From the NCBI GenBank assembly GCA_046538735.1, contig JBKHII010000014.1, forward strand, positions 1 through 64,000: 64,000 bases of DNA. Direction: 5' to 3'. Source of the stretch: SLST01 sp046538735. Its GTDB lineage: Bacteria > Spirochaetota > Spirochaetia > DSM-27196 > SLST01. The notes beneath the pieces were generated by a model. The model saw only the letters and a program-made list of their open reading frames with translations. It had not been told where the DNA came from and did not search any database. Position numbers and translations under genes: made by a program. Positions 43,142-51,675 of the stretch are shown here, in pieces (position 1 is the stretch's first letter; the number at the start of each line of letters is the position of its first letter).

Positions 43142-45179
43142 TGCTACCACTACCATTCGGGCCGAATCGAACCACCAGCAAGGTCTGGTCGTCGTGTTGT
43201 CGAGCTTCTCCAACGTGTCTGTCTATGTCCACCTGGATTGCCTCACATATCATACGGGGATGCTTGGTCTCAACCGGCACCGCCGGTCCGCTTCTTGTCG
43301 CTATTTCGGTCGCGGCTGCGTCCGTGTCTGCGGTCGCAGCTGTTCCGGGCTCTTCCTCACGCCGGATCGGTTCCCCGTCTGTGTCACCGCGCGCCGCCGT
43401 CTCGAAGACTTCCAGCAGCCGGTCCAATCCGTACTGCTCTCCGGCATCGTTCATCGCTTCGATGACTCCGTCCGTGTAGAGGAGGAGCAAGTCGCCCTCG
43501 CGCGCCCTGAACCGGCGCTGCTGGTATCGCATCGTTCCCTCGATACCGATCGGCAGCCCTTCGGTATCTACGTGCTCAATTCGTCCCGTGGATGCACGGA
43601 AGAGGACGAGCGGATGGTGCGCGGCATTCGAGTATTCCACGATCCGCGATTCCGCGTCATAGGTGAGGTACGAGAGCGTGGCGTAGTGGTCGATCTCGAT
43701 TTTGCCGCTCAGCCCCCGGTTGATCAGTGTGACGGTCTGGGCGGCGTTATAGCGAGGTGAGGCGACGAGGTGGAGGAGCGAGTTGATGATGACCATGACG
43801 AGTGCCGCCGGCACGCCCTTGCCCGCCACGTCGCACATCAGGAAGCCCATCCGCGAGTCGGAAAGCTTCAAGATGTCGTAGTAGTCGCCGGAAACCCCGC
43901 GCGCCGGTTTCGCGTAAACCGCGGTCTCCAGACCCGTGAGCTGCGGGACGCGTTGCGGGATCAGCTTGTTCTGGATTTCGGCCGCGATCCCGATCTCTCG
44001 CTCGATCTCGCGCTTCTCCATGACCTCGATGTAGGTGAAGAGGATATCAATCGTGAGCGCGGCGTAGTCGGCAAACGTCTGTGCGTGGTCGAGATCGCTT
44101 TCCGTGAAGAGGAAGTCGGGCTGGTCTCTCGTCAGGCCTACGACGCCGAGAACCCGGCCGCCGATGATCAGCGGCAGCGCCATGAACGAGCTGATGTAGA
44201 GCACGCCCGTGCCATGGTTCGCCGAGAAACGGTCGTCTTCGGCGACGTTCGAGACGAGAATCGCCGATCCCTCCTGCGTCGCCTCGCCCAACGCGGTCTC
44301 TCCGAGCTCCACCGGGCGAGACCGTATGTACTGGTCGAGGGCGTTGCGGCGCTGCTTCACGAGCTCGGGCACCTCGTACGGAGGCGCAAATCGACCCGTC
44401 GTCGCTCGCACGTGCAGCGCGCCGTCGCGGCCGTCTATCATGAGCAGGGCAGCGCCGCTCGCATCCGCGGTCGTGGCCGCGGATTCAACGATAAACGAGA
44501 GCACCTGATCCATCTCCAGGTGCTGGGCGAGAGCCGTCCCGAGGCTCTGCATGAATTTGAACAGCCCCTCGTTTTCCGTCTGCGCTCGTTCCAGACTCGC
44601 CTGCACCTGATCGGTACGGAAGTCGTTGATCCGTTTCACGACGAGGAGATGAACGAAGTAGGCGAGCGGGTAGATCACGACGTGGGTTGCGGGTGTCCGG
44701 TATCCGGCGGCCGTGGCGGCTCCGATCCCGACCGCCAGCAGCAGGCCCAGGTTCACGCGCGTGCGCATCACGAACTCCGGACTCCTCGTGTTCGTGGGAG
44801 CCACGTTTGCGAGCGCGCCGGACGTGTAGCTGAGCGTCAGGATCGCGGCCGGAATCACGGTGAGCTGGTACGGCCACTGCAGGAGCGACATACCCACGAT
44901 CATCGCCACGGCGAGCGCTCCCACGACGAGATCGGTGTTCTTCCATCCGGTGTACGGTCTTGCGATCGCGAGATAGCCGAGCGGGAGCAGCGCGTCGGTT
45001 GCTGCGTAAACGAGCGGATTCGGGTAGACGATGCCGACGATGTCACGGATGAACAAGACACCTACGACGACCGCCACCGAAACCATCCCCGGTATCGAAT
45101 AGCGTCGCCTGCAGTCGATCCATGTGAGAAAAATGACCGAAAGCGCAAGTAGTTTCGGAATATGTTCCTGCCAGCTCAT
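43125..45179 (-). CDS. RsbU/SpoIIE-type protein phosphatase with membrane and GAF domains
   Basis: A 684-residue sensor phosphatase. Residues 1-180 hold about six membrane helices. A GAF domain spans about 205-375 (FMQSLGTALAQHLEMDQVLSFIV to DYAALTIDILF). A short coiled linker (KREIEREIGIAAEIQNKLIPQ) leads to a PP2C/SpoIIE domain with ARGVSGDYYDI, MCDVAGKGVPAALVM, NAAHHPLVLF and LLYTDGVIEAMND, carrying the metal-binding Asp residues. The final 100 residues include a low-complexity Ala/Thr/Glu insert before the last strand DDQTLLVVRF. It dephosphorylates the adjacent STAS protein by analogy. It is the first gene of the operon, with a sigma70-like promoter 53 bases upstream. Confidence 0.92.
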   Translation of the reverse strand: MSWQEHIPKLLALSVIFLTWIDCRRRYSIPGMVSVAVVVGVLFIRDIVGIVYPNPLVYAATDALLPLGYLAIARPYTGWKNTDLVVGALAVAMIVGMSLLQWPYQLTVIPAAILTLSYTSGALANVAPTNTRSPEFVMRTRVNLGLLLAVGIGAATAAGYRTPATHVVIYPLAYFVHLLVVKRINDFRTDQVQASLERAQTENEGLFKFMQSLGTALAQHLEMDQVLSFIVESAATTADASGAALLMIDGRDGALHVRATTGRFAPPYEVPELVKQRRNALDQYIRSRPVELGETALGEATQEGSAILVSNVAEDDRFSANHGTGVLYISSFMALPLIIGGRVLGVVGLTRDQPDFLFTESDLDHAQTFADYAALTIDILFTYIEVMEKREIEREIGIAAEIQNKLIPQRVPQLTGLETAVYAKPARGVSGDYYDILKLSDSRMGFLMCDVAGKGVPAALVMVIINSLLHLVASPRYNAAQTVTLINRGLSGKIEIDHYATLSYLTYDAESRIVEYSNAAHHPLVLFRASTGRIEHVDTEGLPIGIEGTMRYQQRRFRAREGDLLLLYTDGVIEAMNDAGEQYGLDRLLEVFETAARGDTDGEPIRREEEPGTAATADTDAAATEIATRSGPAVPVETKHPRMICEAIQVDIDRHVGEARQHDDQTLLVVRFGPNGSGSNGRHA

Positions 45180-45231
45180 TACGTGTTCCTAAACTGCCCG
45201 CGACGGTCTACTTTTTTGGATGTTGCATTGA

Positions 45232-45260
45232 ATTCTAACACCGCACTCGTACCTCGTCAA
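45232..45260 (-). promoter_or_regulatory. Sigma70-like promoter of the RsbU/STAS/ATPase operon
   Basis: Reading on the minus strand: TTGACG (45260-45255), a 17-base spacer and TAGAAT (45237-45232). Five of six bases match consensus at each hexamer. The RsbU ATG (45179) lies 53 bases downstream of the -10, leaving room for a 45-base leader. The 45180-45391 gap it shares with the divergent kinase gene shows no other clear site. Confidence 0.7.
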
Positions 45261-45391
45261 ACACATTCGACCACCGCTATCCAGGCGCCTACCTTCAATT
45301 ATCGGGGCTCCAGCGGCTCGTGCAAGTACATTTATCGGCGCCTCTCGGCCGGAGAACCGGCTTGTTGCCCAGATCGGCACGCCGTCCTATC

Positions 45392-47791
45392 ATGACGCCC
45401 GTGGCACCACGGACGAACGGCGGACCGGGAAAGATCGCCGTCATCACCGCAGAGCTCAGCGATTCGTATCAGGCCGCTCTCTGGCGCGGCATCGCCGACG
45501 AAGCCGAGAGGCGCGACCGAACGCTGGTGTGCTTTCTCGGCTCTCGCGTGGACTCACCGATCGAGAGCGAGGCCGCGGCGAACGAGATCTACGGCCTTGC
45601 GGGGGCGGACAACTTCGACGGGCTGATCGTCATCTCCTCCGCCATCTCCACGTACTCCGATCAGGAGCGCATTCAGGCGCTCTTCGACTCGTTCGCCGGA
45701 ATGCCCCGCGTCTCGGTCGGCGTACGGGTCGAAGGCGCGAGCACCGTGCTCGTGGACGGCCGACACGCCGTGCTCGAGACGATCGGACACCTCATCGAGC
45801 GGCACGATCGAACCCGGATCGCGCTCGTTGCCGGTCCCAGATGGCACCCCGAGTCCGAACAGCGGCGCGGCGCTTTCCTCGAAGCACTCAGCGCTCACGG
45901 CTTGAAGTTCGACGATCGACTCCTGGCTCACGGTACCTTCGAAGCGGACTCCGGTCGCGTCGCCGTTCGAGAGCTCCTCGAACGCGCCGTCCCCTTCGAT
46001 TCGCTCGTCTGTCTCAACGATCGCATGGCGCTCGGCGCACTGTCCGAGCTGCGCGCGCACGGGTACGAGGTCCCTCGCGACGTTTCGCTCGTCGGCTTCG
46101 ATGGAATCGAGGATACGCTCTACTCAACGCCGCCGCTCACGACGATCTCGCAGCCGCTTCATGAGCTCGGCATCCGGGCGGTCAGAGAGATCTACGACCT
46201 GCTCGACGGGCGGTCGCCGATGGACGTTGTGCTGCAGTGCAAACCGCTCATCCGCGAATCGTGTGGGTGTCCCGTGACGATGCGGTTCCCCGTGGAGTCG
46301 CGCGTCGATCCTGACTCAGAGTCCCTTGGCGTGAACTCCGTCGCGCCGGAGCAGCTTCGAGCGCTCCTCGCGGGAGGCGATCGTGAAGGGTTTCTCGATC
46401 GGTTCAATGCGGCGCTGACCGAGACGCTCCTTCGCGGCGGGCCGCTCAACCCGTGGACGGACGTACTGGTTTCGCTGCGGTCGTCGTTGTCGCATGATCG
46501 AGGAGAAGAGCGCGTGCTCGATGAGGCGGCGGTCCTGCTCGGCGAGATCAAGGCTCGGTTTCAGGCGCGCAGGCGCATCGTGCACACGGAGAACGCGCGC
46601 CTGCTGCGGGCCGTGGGAATTTCGCTTACCGAGGCGTTCGAGGCGGACGAGCTCGTGCGACGACTCAAGACCGGGCTTGCGAGGCTCGGCGTCACAGAGG
46701 CGTTTCTCGTGGTCTACGGAGACGATCGTCGTGGACGCGACGAGTCCACTCTGCTTCTCTCCGGAAGCCCGCGGCTCGATCGTGGGGAGACGGCGACCGA
46801 CGAGCGGTTCCCGCGATCGCAGGTGCTTCCGGACGGCGTCCTGGAAGCGAGCGAAGGCAAGACGTGGCTTCTCTTTCCCCTCGTCTTCGAGGATCATGCG
46901 TTCGGCTATCTGTTGCTTCCGGGCGGCTATCCGGACGCAGGCATGTACGAGGCGCTGGGAAAGCAGGTGGCGAGCTCGCTCCAGGGAGCGCTGCTCATGG
47001 ACACCGTTCGCGAGCACGAGCACAGTCTCGAGCGCGAGGTGGCGCGGCGAACGGATGCGCTGACGCGAGCGAATCGTTCGCTTCGGGTGGAGGTCGAGAA
47101 GCGCACTCGGCTCGAGCGCGAGGTTGCCGAGATCTCCCGTCAGACGATGGAGCGAATCGGTCAGGATCTGCACGACGATCTGTGCCAATATCTTGCCGGT
47201 GTCTCCATGGAGATCGGGACGCTGGAGGCGATGGTCGCGGCGGGCGACGCCGACGCGGTGGCGAAGGCGGCCCACATTCATCGACTCATCGGCGACTCGA
47301 TCGAGCGCGCGAAGGCGATCGTTCGCGGGCTTGTTCCCGCGCGATTGCGCGAGGACGGGCTGTTGGCCGCGGTTCGCACGATCGCGGATGCCGTTCGTCA
47401 GAGCAGCGGACTGACGATCCATATCTCGGACTCGGAGGAGTCGCGCGATGCAGCGGCGCGGATCGAGCCGGAGCGCGCGCTCGAGCTCTACCGGATCGTC
47501 CAGGAGGCGCTGAACAACTCCGTCCGCCATTCGGGTTGTTCGCGGGTGGAGATCCGCTTCGTTTCGAGACGGCGAGACGACGGGCAGGTTGGGTTGTCGA
47601 TAGTCGTGAGCGACGACGGGAAGGGAATCGATCGGGAGACGAACGGCACGGGCATGGGCCTGCGCATCATGCGTTACCGCGCGCAGGCTGCGGACGCGTC
47701 GCTCTCGATCGAGCCCGACGCTACGGGAACGACGGTGAGGTGCGACCTCGTGGTTCCGAGCGAAGGAGTCCGAGATTGGAACGCTTCATAG
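45392..47791 (+). CDS. Soluble histidine kinase with N-terminal LacI-type sugar-sensing domain
   Basis: A 799-residue protein without signal sequence or membrane helix. Residues about 14-280 are a LacI-type periplasmic-binding-protein fold without a helix-turn-helix (GKIAVITAELSDSYQAALWRG, VSLVGFDGIEDTLYSTPPLTT), closed by RESCGCP around residue 291, a motif I know from cytoplasmic LacI-domain signalling fusions. A GAF-like region follows (about 400-560), then a coiled coil (EREVARRTDALTRANRSLR). The transmitter is of the NarX/DesK class: phospho-accepting His about 594 in QDLHDDLCQYLAGVS, N-box EALNNSVRHSG (Asn 708-709), G1 SDDGKGID, G2 GTGMGLRIM. The stop overlaps the response regulator start by 16 bases. 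It likely senses a cytoplasmic sugar and controls the neighbouring ABC/GH3 operon. The ATG at 45392 is assumed; a start upstream at 45320 is possible. Confidence 0.9.
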   Translation: MTPVAPRTNGGPGKIAVITAELSDSYQAALWRGIADEAERRDRTLVCFLGSRVDSPIESEAAANEIYGLAGADNFDGLIVISSAISTYSDQERIQALFDSFAGMPRVSVGVRVEGASTVLVDGRHAVLETIGHLIERHDRTRIALVAGPRWHPESEQRRGAFLEALSAHGLKFDDRLLAHGTFEADSGRVAVRELLERAVPFDSLVCLNDRMALGALSELRAHGYEVPRDVSLVGFDGIEDTLYSTPPLTTISQPLHELGIRAVREIYDLLDGRSPMDVVLQCKPLIRESCGCPVTMRFPVESRVDPDSESLGVNSVAPEQLRALLAGGDREGFLDRFNAALTETLLRGGPLNPWTDVLVSLRSSLSHDRGEERVLDEAAVLLGEIKARFQARRRIVHTENARLLRAVGISLTEAFEADELVRRLKTGLARLGVTEAFLVVYGDDRRGRDESTLLLSGSPRLDRGETATDERFPRSQVLPDGVLEASEGKTWLLFPLVFEDHAFGYLLLPGGYPDAGMYEALGKQVASSLQGALLMDTVREHEHSLEREVARRTDALTRANRSLRVEVEKRTRLEREVAEISRQTMERIGQDLHDDLCQYLAGVSMEIGTLEAMVAAGDADAVAKAAHIHRLIGDSIERAKAIVRGLVPARLREDGLLAAVRTIADAVRQSSGLTIHISDSEESRDAAARIEPERALELYRIVQEALNNSVRHSGCSRVEIRFVSRRRDDGQVGLSIVVSDDGKGIDRETNGTGMGLRIMRYRAQAADASLSIEPDATGTTVRCDLVVPSEGVRDWNAS

Positions 47792-48423
47792 TCATAGACG
47801 ACCATCCCATCTTCCGGCAGGGCCTGGTCTCGCTCATCGAGAGCAATCCGTCGTACAAGGTGATCGCCGAGGCGGGAACCATGGACGATGCGCTGGATGC
47901 GCTCGCGAAGCACGACGTGGATATCGCGCTCGTGGACATCACGCTCGAAGAGGGGAACGGGATCGATCTGATCCGTCAGATGCGATCGGCGTACCCGGAC
48001 GTACCGGTCCTCGTCGTGACGATGCACGACGAGATCGTCTACGCAGAGCGAGTACTGCGGGCAGGTGCCCGAGGGCTCGTCATGAAGCAGCAGCCGCCCT
48101 CGACCGTCGTCCAGGCGATTCGTACGGTGCTCTCCGGACGCGTCTACCTCTCCGAACAGATGAACGCCCGCATGCTCGAGGCAATGTTCTCCGAGCCGAA
48201 GGCCGAACAGGCGCCGCTCGTGGACCGTCTGAGCGAACGCGAGCTCGAGGTCTTCGAGTACATCGGGCAGGGATACGGCGTCGCCGAAATCGCCGAGATT
48301 CTGAACCTCTCCGCGAAGACCGTTCATACGTATCGTGACCACCTGAAGGAGAAACTGCAGCTCGGCAGCGCGTCCGAGCTGCGTCGATTCGCGATCAAGT
48401 GGCACCAATCCGGCCACGCATAG
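47776..48423 (+). CDS. NarL/FixJ-family response regulator
   Basis: A 215-residue two-component output protein. The receiver starts at FIVIDDHPIFRQGLVSLI with the acidic pair DD, the phosphorylated Asp is about residue 54 (LVDITLEEGNG), and the Thr/Lys switch residues are in VVTMHDEI and GLVMKQQ. The C-terminal LuxR-type helix-turn-helix is LSERELEVFEYIGQGYGVAEIAE and LSAKTVHTYRDHLKEKL. The start is a TTG at 47776 with AAGGAG 8 bases upstream, overlapping the kinase gene; longer frames read antiparallel-quality sequence through the kinase. It is the cognate partner of the LacI-domain kinase and probably regulates the sugar importer 110 bases downstream. Confidence 0.93.
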   Translation: MERFIVIDDHPIFRQGLVSLIESNPSYKVIAEAGTMDDALDALAKHDVDIALVDITLEEGNGIDLIRQMRSAYPDVPVLVVTMHDEIVYAERVLRAGARGLVMKQQPPSTVVQAIRTVLSGRVYLSEQMNARMLEAMFSEPKAEQAPLVDRLSERELEVFEYIGQGYGVAEIAEILNLSAKTVHTYRDHLKEKLQLGSASELRRFAIKWHQSGHA

Positions 48424-48533
48424 GTGAATTTACCGACCCATTATTCCGCGATTCCGCTCCTATCGTATCCGCCCAAGTGGGCCTACCCTGAGCGAGCAAT
48501 TGGTCTCGGAACCTACACCTGAAGGAGGTATCT

Positions 48534-49829
48534 ATGAAAGTAGCACGACGACTACTCGTTGCTGCGGTGCTTCTGCTCGTCTCGGCCGGATTCGTGTTCG
48601 GCAATGCGCAGGCGGAAGAAGAGGACGACGACGAGGTTGCGATCTCGTGGTGGGCACTCTCGGGCGGCGGCGGTGGTGAGGACACGCGTACGACATTGCG
48701 TGAGTCCATCATTGCCGACTACGAACAGGCGAATCCGGACGTGGCGATCGCGCTGACGATGCTCGAGAACGAAGCGTTCAAGCAGAAGGTTCAGGTCGCG
48801 ATTCAGGCGGGCGATCCGCCCGACATGTTCCACTCGTGGGGCGGCGGCGTCATGGTCGAGTACGCGCAGGCGGGCCAGCTCCGCGACATCACCGACTTCG
48901 TTGAGAGCACGCTCTCGCAGAAGATCGGCATTGGCGCGCTCGGCGTCTACGGCTACGAGGGCCGCTACTACGGCTCGCCGTACGACATGGGCGGGGTCGG
49001 TATGTGGTACAACCAGGCGATCTTCGAGGAAGTCGGTATCGACGTTCCTGAGACCTGGGACGACCTGCTCAGCGCCGTTGAGGCGATCAAGGACGAGGGC
49101 TACGTGCCCATCGCGCTCGGCGCAGGCGATCGATGGCCCGCGCACTTCTGGTGGACCTATCTCGCGATGAGAATCGGCGGCCAGCCGGCGTTCAACTCGG
49201 CGTACGGCGGCGACGGATCGTTCGCCGATTCCACCTTCGTGCAGGCCGGCGAGTACATGGAAGAGCTTGCGGCACTCGAGCCGTTCCAGACGGGCTATCT
49301 CGGCGCGACCTACGACGACCAGGCCGCCCTCATGGGTAACGGCGAGGCGGCGATGGAGCTGATGGGCCAGTGGGCCCCGGCGACGGAAGCCTCGAACTCC
49401 TCGAGCGGCGAGGGTATCGGCGACGACCTCGGTTGGTTCTCGTTCCCGAGCGTTGAAGGCGGAGTCGGCGAGAACTCGGACGTCCTGGGCGGCGGTAACG
49501 GCTACGTGATCGGTGCGAATGCGCCGGACGAGACGCTCGATTTCCTGGACTTCTTCCTGAGCCCCGAGTACAACATGGAGCTTGTGGATGTTGAAAGCAT
49601 CGTGCCGGTCGTGGCCGGTGCGGAAGAGGCCCTCGCCGGCAATCCGCATTCACAGCGTATTGCTCAGGCCGTCGCTTCGGCGGAGTACTTCCAGCTCTAC
49701 TACGACCAGTTCCTTCCGCCGGCAGTCGGCGAGACGGTCAAGGACGCGGTCGTTGCGCTGCTCGCCGAGCAGGCGACTCCTGAGGAGGCCGCTCAGATGG
49801 TCGAGGATTCCTGGCAGGCGGAGCAGTAA
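48534..49829 (+). CDS. ABC transporter solute-binding protein, family 1 (sugar)
   Basis: A 431-residue secreted binding protein. The signal MKVARRLLVAAVLLLVSAGFVFG is followed by NAQAEEEDDDE, again the spirochaete pattern. The family 1 fold is recognised by ISWWALSGGGGGEDTRTTLRESI, DPPDMFHSWGGGVM, MWYNQAIFEEVGIDVPETWDDLL and LMGQWAP. Ligands of this family are mono- to oligosaccharides. The ATG at 48534 follows GAAGGAGGT. It heads an operon with two permeases and a GH3 enzyme and carries no ATPase; the importer probably shares a general MsmK-type ATPase encoded elsewhere. Confidence 0.93.
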   Translation: MKVARRLLVAAVLLLVSAGFVFGNAQAEEEDDDEVAISWWALSGGGGGEDTRTTLRESIIADYEQANPDVAIALTMLENEAFKQKVQVAIQAGDPPDMFHSWGGGVMVEYAQAGQLRDITDFVESTLSQKIGIGALGVYGYEGRYYGSPYDMGGVGMWYNQAIFEEVGIDVPETWDDLLSAVEAIKDEGYVPIALGAGDRWPAHFWWTYLAMRIGGQPAFNSAYGGDGSFADSTFVQAGEYMEELAALEPFQTGYLGATYDDQAALMGNGEAAMELMGQWAPATEASNSSSGEGIGDDLGWFSFPSVEGGVGENSDVLGGGNGYVIGANAPDETLDFLDFFLSPEYNMELVDVESIVPVVAGAEEALAGNPHSQRIAQAVASAEYFQLYYDQFLPPAVGETVKDAVVALLAEQATPEEAAQMVEDSWQAEQ

Positions 49830-49856
49830 GCGCTCAGCTTGTGGAATTGAGACTTG

Positions 49857-49885
49857 CGGGGGAGGCGGCGTTGCCGCCTCCCCCG
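49857..49885. repeat. 13-bp perfect GC-rich hairpin between binding protein and permease genes
   Basis: CGGGGGAGGCGGC, a 3-base GTT loop and the exact complementary arm, followed by GTTTTG. It lies 27 bases after the binding-protein stop and 19 bases before the permease start. It mirrors the hairpin at 32625-32651 in the other importer. With only four T residues it should terminate partially or stabilise the upstream mRNA. Confidence 0.85.
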
Positions 49886-49904
49886 GTTTTGATGAGGTAG
49901 CTTG

Positions 49905-50810
49905 ATGGCATCCAGTCCCTCGCTCCGTAGATCCGGAAGAGAGGCAGCGCTCGCGCTCTTGCTTGTTGCGCCGGCGTTGGTTCTGTTCCTGCTCTTCGTC
50001 GTAATCCCCGTCATCCAGGCGGGATACTACTCGTTCTTCAACTGGAACGGGATCGGCCCGGCCACGAACTTCCTGGGGTTCGGGAACTTCCGGAGGATGT
50101 TCTCCGATCGCGTGTTCCACACTGCGCTCAGGAACACGCTCCTCGTCATCGGGGTATCAATCGTCATCCAGTTGCCGCTTGCGTTCTTTCTCGCGTTGCT
50201 CGTCGGGCGCAAACGCACGCCGGGCGAATCGGTATTTCGAAGCGTCTATTTCTTTCCCTACGTCCTGGCGGAGATCGTGACCGGGATCATCTGGCGCTTC
50301 ATCTACCATCCAAGGTTCGGGGTCCCCACGGTGCTCGCGAGCGCCTTCTCGGGTGTTCAGACGCAGGTCGGGATCCTCGGCGATCCGGACATCGCGTTCT
50401 TCGGGGTCCTGGGAGTGATCGTCTGGAAGTACCTCGGATTCCACATGATCCTTTACATCGCCGGTCTCCAGGGGGTCTCGAAGGATCTTGAAGACGCCGC
50501 GGTCGTGGATGGGGCCAACAACGTGCAGATCGTCCGGCACGTGATCATTCCTTCCATTCGGAACACGATCATCATCTCGTTCTTCCTCTCGGTGATCGGC
50601 TCGTTCAACGTGTTCGACGTCGTGTGGGCGCTCGGGCAGGGTGGGCCGGTCCATTCGACCGAGACCCTCGTCACGTACCTCTACAACTTCGGGTTCCGGC
50701 GGTTCGCGTTCGGCTACGGCAGCGCGGTCGCTGTCGTGATCTTCGGGTTGTGCTTCATCTTCAACTTCTTCTACCAGCGATATGTCGTGAGGAGCCAGGC
50801 AAATGGCTAG
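49905..50810 (+). CDS. ABC sugar transporter permease, MalF/UgpA type
   Basis: A 301-residue permease with six helices. The first helix (ALALLLVAPALVLFLLFVVIPVIQAGYYSFFNW) and the EAA loop DAAVVDGANNVQIVRHVIIPSIRNTI are typical of the MalF family. The ATG at 49905 is chosen over the preceding TTG; the GAGGTAG ribosome binding site fits. It overlaps the next permease gene by 8 bases. Confidence 0.92.
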   Translation: MASSPSLRRSGREAALALLLVAPALVLFLLFVVIPVIQAGYYSFFNWNGIGPATNFLGFGNFRRMFSDRVFHTALRNTLLVIGVSIVIQLPLAFFLALLVGRKRTPGESVFRSVYFFPYVLAEIVTGIIWRFIYHPRFGVPTVLASAFSGVQTQVGILGDPDIAFFGVLGVIVWKYLGFHMILYIAGLQGVSKDLEDAAVVDGANNVQIVRHVIIPSIRNTIIISFFLSVIGSFNVFDVVWALGQGGPVHSTETLVTYLYNFGFRRFAFGYGSAVAVVIFGLCFIFNFFYQRYVVRSQANG

Positions 50811-51672
50811 CCAGAGCAGTACCGGTCGAACGAGACTCCTCGAGAACAAGATCGAGATCACGCCCATCATCCGTGTCGTGCTCGCGCTCGCGGCCGGCGT
50901 GGTGATGTTCTTCCCGCTCTACGTGAACCTGATCGGAAGCTTCAAGACCAACGGCCAGATCCTGGCCGAACCGTTCGGAATTCCGAGCCCAATCAACCTG
51001 GAGCCGTTCAGCATCATCCTCTCCAGGTCCGGCGAGTTCTGGACCTTCTTCTACAACTCGGTGATTATTGGCGCGTCTACGATCCTCGTGACGCTTTTCT
51101 GTGCGATGTCCGCGGGCGTCGCGCTGACGCGGTTGCACTTCCGCGGGCGCACGCTGCTCTTCAACTTCTTCATCATGGGTCTCCTCTTTCCGCTCACCGT
51201 CGCGATCCTGCCGCTCTACCTGCAGCTCCGGAACTTCGGGTTGACCGGGTCGCGCCTGGGCGTCATCCTCGCGGAGGCCGCATTTCAGCTCCCGCTCAGC
51301 ATCTTCATCTTCGCCGGGTTTTTCCGCGACGTGCCGTGGGAACTCCAGGACGCGGTTAACATAGATGGAGGCGGCATCATCACCTTCGCCGTACGCGTCC
51401 TCGCGCCGATCTCGGCCCCGGTCGTCACGACCGTGACGATCATCACCTTGATTATGAGCTGGAACCAGTTCCTCCTGCCGTTGATCGTGTTGAGCGACCA
51501 GGAGACGTTCACGATTCCACTCGGGGTGATGCAGTTCCAGGGGCAGTTCACGACGGGCTGGAACTACATCATGGCGTTCATCACGCTGGCGATCATACCG
51601 ATGCTGCTGCTCTACATTTTCCTGCAACGGTACATCGTGGCCGGATTGACCGCGGGCGCGACGAAGGGGTAA
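50803..51672 (+). CDS. ABC sugar transporter permease, MalG type
   Basis: A 289-residue permease, partner of the preceding one. The helix VLALAAGVVMFFPLYVNLIGSFKT and the EAA loop ELQDAVNIDGGGIITFAVRVLAPISAPV are present, and ITLIMSWNQFLLPLIVL is the usual late motif. The ATG at 50803 overlaps the MalF-like gene by 8 bases, and the GH3 gene follows 3 bases after its stop, so all are one operon. Confidence 0.92.
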   Translation: MASQSSTGRTRLLENKIEITPIIRVVLALAAGVVMFFPLYVNLIGSFKTNGQILAEPFGIPSPINLEPFSIILSRSGEFWTFFYNSVIIGASTILVTLFCAMSAGVALTRLHFRGRTLLFNFFIMGLLFPLTVAILPLYLQLRNFGLTGSRLGVILAEAAFQLPLSIFIFAGFFRDVPWELQDAVNIDGGGIITFAVRVLAPISAPVVTTVTIITLIMSWNQFLLPLIVLSDQETFTIPLGVMQFQGQFTTGWNYIMAFITLAIIPMLLLYIFLQRYIVAGLTAGATKG

Positions 51673-51675
51673 TCA

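Noticed and set aside
45320..45391. Upstream extension of the LacI-domain kinase by 24 codons
   Set aside because: Arg/Ser/Pro-rich residues unlike a domain start; no better ribosome binding site than the chosen ATG.
48471..48482. Palindrome GCCCA-AG-TGGGC upstream of the sugar-binding protein gene
   Set aside because: Short GC-rich palindromes are expected by chance here; no promoter hexamers at sensible spacing. It could still be a site for the adjacent response regulator, but there is no second copy to support it.
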